From the NCBI RefSeq assembly GCF_017916325.1, contig NC_090145.1, forward strand, positions 527,501-591,500: a stretch of DNA of 64,000 nt, in the 5' to 3' direction. Below are positions 58,471-64,000 of the stretch, piece after piece. Made by a program: the position numbers and the translations under genes. The notes under the pieces were generated by a model. It ran no database searches and was not told the origin of the DNA. It saw only the letters and a program-made list of their open reading frames with translations. Position 1 is the first letter of the stretch. Every line of letters starts with the position of its first letter. Source of the DNA: Leishmania martiniquensis (taxonomy: Eukaryota > Euglenozoa > Kinetoplastea > Trypanosomatida > Trypanosomatidae).

Positions 58471-59019
58471 CACAGGAGGGGGGCGCCTTGACTTCTCCCG
58501 CACAGGGTGGGCACTGGGCCCATGAGACACCACACGCGCTGAGGGTTGCCTCTTCCCCGACCCGCGGATGTATGTGAGGTGCACGAGTGGAGGGAGAAAA
58601 CGGTGTAGAGAGACAGAACGGAAAGCCACACAGGAGAGGGGATGCCCCGGCAAAATCGCGGTTGCGCCTCGCTTTCACTCCCCCCTTTCGCGACTGCTTT
58701 GGTACGTACGCGAGAGACACGAAATGACAGGCGATGGTAAACGTGGCGCTACAGAAGCGAAAACACGCAGAAGGATAAAGACGGGTGAGCCGCGGGGTGT
58801 AAAAAAAAACACCTGAGCGTGCGCTGAGGGAGTTTTGGCGGCGTCGCAGCTGAAGTGTTGAAGAAAGCACCAGCACCAACTCTCGCCGAAACACACGCGC
58901 ACTGATGTGTGTCTAAGTGTCAAAGTTATTCATGAGATTGCATCCGCATCGCGCCACAGAGAAATACCGCAGGCAGTTGTAAAGGCATCACACACCCATT
59001 CATCGGCGTGTGATGCGCT

Positions 59020-59442
59020 CTAACGGTACCAGGACGGGTGCGCCTCCTCCAGTCGCTGCCGGAGACAGCGCACACGCGGCGCCTCGTACGGTGGTGAGTT
59101 CATCAATGTAAAAAGATGGAAGGCGAGTCCGCTAACGGTGGCAACTGCCATCAAAGTGACGATAACGATGCGAACTGGCGCGAAGGTGTCGATGAGATCT
59201 GTGTTGGACGGCAACGGACGCTCTCGGTAGTGGGTCGCCTCCGATGGCGTGATAGAGTCCGCTATCGGACCATGCGGAGCTGTTAGGATGCAGCCGTACA
59301 CAATGAAGGGGAACGAGGCGCAGCCAACAATGAAGAACAGGGCTGACTGTGGGGCCAAGTGGGAGCCGACGAGTGCGATAGCTATGGCCACGCCAACTGA
59401 GACGAGCACCGCAAAGGTGCCAGCGCCCACACCCAGTATCAT
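59020..59442 (-). CDS. TMEM218: TMEM218-like ciliary transition-zone membrane protein
   Basis: 140 residues from MILGVGAGTFA. Animal TMEM218 (about 115 residues, three membrane helices) also begins with LGVGAGxF, acts at the ciliary transition zone with the MKS module, and is mutated in ciliopathies. Here the three helices are at about 7-27 (GTFAVLVSVGVAIAIALVG), 34-54 (ALFFIVGCASFPFIVYGCILT) and 88-110 (IVIVTLMAVATVSGLAFHLFTLM), with the long loop between helices 2 and 3 and a short C-terminal tail containing PPYEAP, similar to EPIYAKP in TMEM218. The frame is open for 119 further codons upstream (to 59799) but those are His/Thr/Pro-rich spacer-type sequence; the acceptor AG at 59557-59556 and the first ATG after it give the start used here. 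Confidence 0.72.
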   Translation of the reverse strand: MILGVGAGTFAVLVSVGVAIAIALVGSHLAPQSALFFIVGCASFPFIVYGCILTAPHGPIADSITPSEATHYRERPLPSNTDLIDTFAPVRIVIVTLMAVATVSGLAFHLFTLMNSPPYEAPRVRCLRQRLEEAHPSWYR

Positions 59443-59555
59443 CCTTGGCAAGCGTGGCGAGGGATGGGGTGGGGACGTCACAGCACTTGAAGGTGTATCT
59501 ATGGGTAGATGCGTGTAGACTCCCTTACCGGGGAGGGGCGGCAATCCGAAGGTGG

Positions 59556-59572
59556 CTTGAGAGAGTGGGGTG
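59556..59572 (-). promoter_or_regulatory. Predicted spliced-leader acceptor of the TMEM218-like gene
   Basis: Minus-strand CACCCCACTCTCTCAAG, AG at 59557-59556; the leader of about 113 nt has no ATG before the MILGVGAG codon. Confidence 0.5.
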
Positions 59573-61129
59573 ATTCGCTCCGCGTGGCCTGTGTACATCC
59601 ACACAGATATGTATATATGTATATGCGTATGTACACCGGGACACTCGAGGGCAGCAGCAGCCTCAGTGCAACAAGCTGAGTACTCGTGCCAGTCGGAGTG
59701 CGCTGGCCGGGTGGTCAAGAGCTCCGTCACAAGAGAAAAGGTGCACAAGAAGGTCAAGACGGTCCATGCGAAAGACTCCTGGGACGCTGAGGGCGGCAAT
59801 CAGGGACGGGGAGGAGCGGAGGGGCGAGGGGGGAACAATGAAGCCGACGCCCTCTGGCGGCCACGCAACGAAGCAAAGACGCCCGAATCCCCTATTTCAC
59901 ACACACCCATACACACGACAAAGGTACCGTTGAGGGAAAGAGAGCGAAGATGGTGAGCACGATGCGTGCATAGTTCGTGCGTGGACGAGAGAGCGTCAGT
60001 TCGAAAATTCTTTCGAGAGCCAAATTCGCACAGCGCAGGCGCGGATGCCGTGGCAACAGCGGCGGCGGCAGCAGTAGTGGCAGTACCCTTAGAATTGACC
60101 GGTCGCCACCGCCAAAACAAAGACGCCGCAGTTGGTCACGATCTGAGACTGGCGATGGCTGCATTTCACACGAAGAGAAACACGATAGGAGAGTAGTGGC
60201 CGCGGAGGGGGAGCGAAGAAAGAAGGGAAGCCCTATATCTGCACGGCGGCACACGTCAGGGTACCGCCAGAGAGGTTGCGGGCTGAATGGTATCCGTGGC
60301 ACTGCCTTTGTCGCTTTTCTCATCCCATCCTCCGTGGTCTCCGCAGCGTGGCATGCGTGTGCGGTGTAAACATAGAGTCCGGGAGCAACGACCCCCTTGA
60401 CGGTGCGGCAGATCGGACCTCAGTGCGGTCTGCTGGTGCCCTCTCCTCCTTCGAGCCAAAGTAACAGTGCACCCAACGTAAAACCAAACCTCTCGTGAAG
60501 CTCGCCGTCTATCAGCCTGCATATGTGTGCGTGCCTGTATATTGCCGCGCTCTTTCCCTCTAATGGAAGAAGCGCCGCATCAGTGACAACCACAACCGCA
60601 GCCATACCTCACAGGCTTGAAGGAAGTGCACTAAGCGGTGAGCTGGAGAGAGAGGGACAGAAGGGACATCTTCACAAAAAGCGAGAGACGCAAAGAGGGA
60701 GGAATTGCGTTGAGCAGCTGAGGTGACGGTGCGCGGCGGCCGCAGAAACACACGGCTGCGCGTATGTATGTACAAGTGCACAAGCCAAACATGTCTTAAC
60801 GTGACGTTCCACCACGAACAAGTCCACATTTATTCGCGCGTACAACAACAGTTCATCTACTTGAGTTCCACTATAGCTTAACGCTGACCGCCTCTGCCGA
60901 TTCTCCCTCGTCTTCTGGCGCACGTTGCTTGGTTGAAGCCAGACAGACCTGGGTGAGCTGCACGCAGTGATTCAGGCGAGCCGCGCCCAGGGTTCTGCTT
61001 GAAGACAGCAGCGGTGACGTCTCCCTGGCGGGTCGCGGGAGGGGTGCTAGGTACATGTGGGGTGACCTCGAGGAAGAGGTTCGGCAGTTGCAGGTCAGGG
61101 CCCTCATAGGACCCGCGCCCTGCATGTAT

Positions 61130-61860
61130 GCCATGCCTTGCCCTGAGCTGCCTCAAGCGGCCGCCTTCCATAATACGGTGTGATGCCTCTCCACATTGGA
61201 GTCCGCAGAAGTCGACGGCGCTGTTCAGAGGGCTTTTGGCCGCGATTTTGGCCTCTGTGGATCCATCAGCCCACCCCATCCGCGTATAGGTGATGGTGTA
61301 CGCTTCACACACACGTGCACCTCGGCGTTGGTCGATATGAGTCGCATGATGGACTTTTCGACCACCACTCTTGCGCAGCTGACCCTTGCAGGCTGCGCTT
61401 AGATGCCATACACCGTGGCAGCTATGCTCAGCAGTGCATGCGCACAGGCCTCGCGCTTTGGCACTCATTAGCCTGCTTCACGACGGCCCTGTTGTCTGGG
61501 GGGGGGCTCGCTGCCTTCACCCTCCCCTTTCTGTTGACGCCACCAAAAAAGCGGCGCGCCTGCAAGGCTTGCCCGCACACACCGTGACGGGCGGGCCGCC
61601 ACTGTGAGGCTGTGCCGACCGGGGGCATTCTGCCCATTCCTGAACCTGCACGCCTTCGCCCAGCCCCTGCGCAGAGCGAGCCCATGGCTTGACATCCTGA
61701 AGAGGCCGCGGTAGGCACCCACTGAGGAAAGCCCATGCAACTCGACCACCAGGTGCGACACCACACCGTTGCACGCACGGGCCTAGCGGGGAGCGCGGCG
61801 TGCTTACAGGGCCAAGCGATGCGCAAGTTTCGCACAGCACATCGGTCACAGCGCCGGGTC
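61130..61860. mobile_element. Possible degenerate SIDER retroposon
   Basis: A block of about 0.7 kb with no simple repeats, lying in the 3' region of the RIB43A transcript. Parts such as 61650-61800 resemble Leishmania SIDER sequence as I remember it, and both strands keep fairly long but meaningless frames, as such degenerate elements do. A G8-G9 run (61499-61507) and an A6 run interrupt it. Ends are approximate and no poly-A tail or target duplication was established. Confidence 0.4.
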
Positions 61861-62742
61861 GAACGCCTTCATCTTGAAAGCAAGCGGGGACGGTGGCTCT
61901 GGCGAGGATGGGTACACCAAAAACGGTAGCAGAGTGGTAGACAGTACACCCTCTGCGCTCCAAATTGCCGCTGCCACGCACCAGCCGTCGCAGGAGCGCA
62001 AGATACAAGGAGGTCTCCATGCGGAGCTGGGCAAGAATGGTTTCCTGCCGCGGCGGAAGCCCGAAACCATTGCTCTTACGTTGGACGGTGACCGCCATGC
62101 CACGTGTTTCTCTGGTTGTGCCATTTCGCATCGCTGTTCACGGGAGAGGAGTGCAAATCCCGGCTTGAAGTCGAAGACCCGTGGCCGAGTCCGTCACCTC
62201 TGCTGTGGGCTTCGGGCTCCTCTGGCACTGCCGATATTCGCAAGCGTGTCAGCGTTGTCGTTGTGTTCCGATTCACAAGGACCGAAGGTAAGCTGAAATG
62301 AGAAGTGCACGCAACGGACTCGAAGCGGTAGGGTTGGTGCCCGTAAACACTGCACCCCCCTCCCCCCCGCACATCTCCTTCACTGTTGTTGGACTCCTTC
62401 AGAAGACCTCGAGAGGGAAGGGGCCGAACAAAAACAGAAAACAATAACAGAGAAAGGGCGAGAGAAGGCTGCGTGTGGGAGCCCCGCCGGCGCACGCGTA
62501 ACCGCACTCCGAAGAAAAAAGAAAGAAAGGCAGTGACAGTCGTACTATACATTGGCTGTGAGGGCAGCCCCCTCCCCTCCACGCCACCTCCACAGACAGA
62601 CTTATGCAAACACTGTCAAAGAAAGGGGTTCGTACATCTTCTAAAACTTTCAAAAAAAAATGAAGTCGAGTACAAAAAGGGTTGGGGGTGAGTAGCACAG
62701 CGCTTCGGCCAGCATCAGCCGAAGCCGCCGCACACGTCCCGA

Positions 62743-63957
62743 TTACAAGCACCGATCCCAGTACTTGAAGTAGTCCTCGTCTACTGCATTTGTGTAAAGC
62801 TCGTCTAATTCGGCCTTGCGCTGGGCGGCGGCCTGGGCCTGCATCCTTTGGATCTCCGCCAGCTGCTCGCGCTCAGCCCGACGTTCGCGCTCGCGCTGAC
62901 GGTCGAGGGCGTTCGCCATTCGTAACTGCATGTGCTCCTGCTGTGACCACTGCTTTTCCTCCTCTACCTCTAGCAGACGCCGACGGCGGAGCTCACGGAG
63001 CTGCTCATCTTGGGCGGCTCGTAGCAGGGCCTTCTGCTTATCCGACATCCCCTTGTAGCGCTCCGCCTTGACGCTGGCGCCGAGCTCGCTGACTACGGTC
63101 TCGCGCTCGTTGAGGAAGTCGCTATTCATCTGGTACGCGATCTCTTCCAGTCCAAGGCGTGTGTCCTCCTCTTTGGCGCGCACCGCTTCGCGTCGCTGCT
63201 GTTCGGCGAGCGCGCGGTTGAAGTCAGCCCCGTTCTTCTCCATAAGCCTACGCTGCTCTGCTACCTTTTTCTCCACCTCGTACAGGCGGTAGTTCACCTC
63301 CTCGTTGCGGTCGTCGAAGGCGCGGTCGCGCTCCTGCTCCATCCACTTCTTAGCGAGCTTCTCGTTCACTTGCTGCTGCGCCCACTGGCGCTGCTGGCGC
63401 TGCTGCGCAGCCCTGCGGGCTGCGAAGTCGAGATCCTCGCCTTCAAACTTCTGCAGCGAGGACGGCCCGTTGCGCGGATCGTTATCCCCGACGCGTGCTG
63501 GCAGCTCCTTGCGCCGCGCCTCCGGGTCGTTGAGGTCCCACTCTCGGCCCAGTTCCTTCTTCTGAAAGGTCTGACGATAGTCCTGCAACTCCTTTTCTCG
63601 AGCTGCTCGAATGGCGTTCACCTCCTGCTGCAGTGCACACGCGTGTCGGTCCATCAAGAGCGCCTGACGGTCGTAGTAGTCGTCCCTCTCTTTTTCCAGC
63701 CGGCGCAACGCTTCCTTCTCACGCACCTGCGCATCTAATGCCTCGCGATCGATGCCCATCTTGCGCACCTTCGGATCTTTCAGTCGCTCCGCCCGCTGCA
63801 GCATGAAGAGGTGTTTCTTAGACTTCACGTTCGTTGGACCCCAGGCACTGGGGGTGTTGACGGAGTTCATAGCTGCCGCGCCGCTGCTGCCGGTCGCAGT
63901 AAGCCCGCTCTGCGTCTGCGCTGCCGAGCTCATTTGAGTGTCGCTGTGTGGATACAT
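62743..63957 (-). CDS. RIB43A: RIB43A / RIBC2-type doublet microtubule ribbon protein
   Basis: 404 residues, a charged coiled-coil protein colinear with Chlamydomonas RIB43a and human RIBC2. Diagnostic blocks: KMGIDREALDAQVREK (66-81), YRQTFQKKELGREWDLNDPEARRKELPARVGDNDPRNGPSSLQKFEGEDLDF (127-178), YKGMSDKQ, and the C-terminal AELDELYTNAVDEDYFKYWDRCL (RIBC2: LNEVYTNKPTADYFAQFN). It is a microtubule inner protein running along the A-tubule wall and stabilising flagellar doublets. The extra 45 N-terminal residues (Ser/Thr/Ala-rich) are not in the animal proteins; later Met codons at 9 and 30 are possible starts. It is the most 5' gene of the window on this transcription unit, with only 43 nt of its leader visible. 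Confidence 0.95.
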   Translation of the reverse strand: MYPHSDTQMSSAAQTQSGLTATGSSGAAAMNSVNTPSAWGPTNVKSKKHLFMLQRAERLKDPKVRKMGIDREALDAQVREKEALRRLEKERDDYYDRQALLMDRHACALQQEVNAIRAAREKELQDYRQTFQKKELGREWDLNDPEARRKELPARVGDNDPRNGPSSLQKFEGEDLDFAARRAAQQRQQRQWAQQQVNEKLAKKWMEQERDRAFDDRNEEVNYRLYEVEKKVAEQRRLMEKNGADFNRALAEQQRREAVRAKEEDTRLGLEEIAYQMNSDFLNERETVVSELGASVKAERYKGMSDKQKALLRAAQDEQLRELRRRRLLEVEEEKQWSQQEHMQLRMANALDRQRERERRAEREQLAEIQRMQAQAAAQRKAELDELYTNAVDEDYFKYWDRCL

Positions 63958-64000
63958 GGGCGTTCACCTTTGGCAGACACTTGGCCGTCGCAGCGGGGGA

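Larger units (their letters stand above)
56927..59019. other. Spacer between the TMEM218-like and atypical Rab-like genes
   Basis: About 2.1 kb. An A/T-rich patch with TATA/TGTATA repeats lies at 57252-57304. A block of complex sequence at about 57985-58470 is a possible SIDER (separate entry). An A9 run at 58801-58809 and T7 at 57811-57817 are also present. No protein gene supported. Confidence 0.55.
59443..62742. other. Long spacer between RIB43A and the TMEM218-like gene
   Basis: The longest gene-free interval here, about 3.3 kb. It contains a TATG/TATA patch (59606-59634), CA-type runs at 59899-59925, complex sequence from about 60240 to 62290 including a possible SIDER (61130-61860), then purine-rich and A-rich sequence (62435-62535 and an A9 run at 62652-62660). 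Frames of up to 204 codons on the minus strand have retroposon- or UTR-like composition, and I do not call them. Confidence 0.55.

Noticed and set aside
59443..59799. N-terminal 119-codon extension of the TMEM218-like gene
   Set aside because: Contains a predicted splice acceptor and microsatellite-derived residues (HTHIHIYISV); the family match begins only at the internal Met.
60878..61468. 196-codon minus-strand frame in the long spacer
   Set aside because: Same reasoning; many Cys/Arg/His residues and no recognisable features.
61517..62131. 204-codon minus-strand frame in the long spacer
   Set aside because: Its composition looks like retroposon or UTR sequence, with no domain or good leader; kept as part of a possible SIDER.
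1..64000. Strand-switch region, tRNA, snRNA or CRISPR array
   Set aside because: All supported genes are on one strand, no cloverleaf with A/B boxes was recognised, and the only short tandem repeats are microsatellites without unique spacers.

Overview
The window looks like a nuclear chromosome segment of a trypanosomatid flagellate, most probably Leishmania or a close Leishmaniinae relative. The evidence is: intron-free GC-rich genes all on the minus strand (one polycistronic unit read from base 64000 towards base 1); a trypanosomatid-type 130-residue histone H3; polypyrimidine tract plus AG spliced-leader acceptor signals just upstream of start codons; gene spacers of 0.4-3.3 kb rich in CA/GT and TA microsatellites and purine tracts; and a gene set (uridine phosphorylase, EIF4G5-like MIF4G protein, PBP1/ataxin-2, RabX-like GTPases) that I recall, without a search, as lying together on Leishmania chromosome 10 and T. 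brucei chromosome 8. The species cannot be fixed from sequence alone.

Order in the direction of transcription (high to low coordinates). 64-49 kb: RIB43A (doublet microtubule ribbon protein), a TMEM218-like transition-zone membrane protein, two atypical Rab-like GTPases in tandem, and CFAP45 (microtubule inner protein). 49-37 kb: a mahogunin-type RING E3 ligase with an N-myristoylation start, a 1520-residue EDRF1-like protein, a small mitochondrial-type protein and PBP1/ataxin-2. 37-24 kb: a possible 86-residue gene, a conserved-looking hypothetical, a small multi-pass membrane protein, a degenerate nucleoside diphosphate kinase-like protein, and an EIF4G5-like MIF4G scaffold. 23-11 kb: a coiled-coil protein, an acidic hypothetical, a mitochondrial J-domain protein, a 1212-residue CH-domain (SPATA4/SPEF-like) protein and a nucleolar NIFK/Nop15-like RRM protein. 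10-0 kb: a divergent mitochondrial carrier, uridine phosphorylase, a hypothetical, histone H3 and a FAM151/menorin-like protein.

Two themes stand out. Several genes belong to the flagellum or its transition zone (RIB43A, CFAP45, TMEM218-like, probably the CH protein and perhaps the NDK-like protein). Two belong to mRNA translation and fate control (EIF4G5-like and PBP1). In trypanosomatids neighbourhood does not imply co-regulation, so these are shared themes and not operons.

The spacers hold no tRNA, rRNA or CRISPR that I can support. They do hold a perfect 22-bp inverted repeat, a CA/GT hairpin, recurrent TA-to-TG microsatellites confined to about 26-60 kb, and two complex-sequence blocks (near 58.0-58.5 kb and 61.1-61.9 kb) that may be degenerate SIDER retroposons. 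Family assignments rest on recognised motifs, not on searches.
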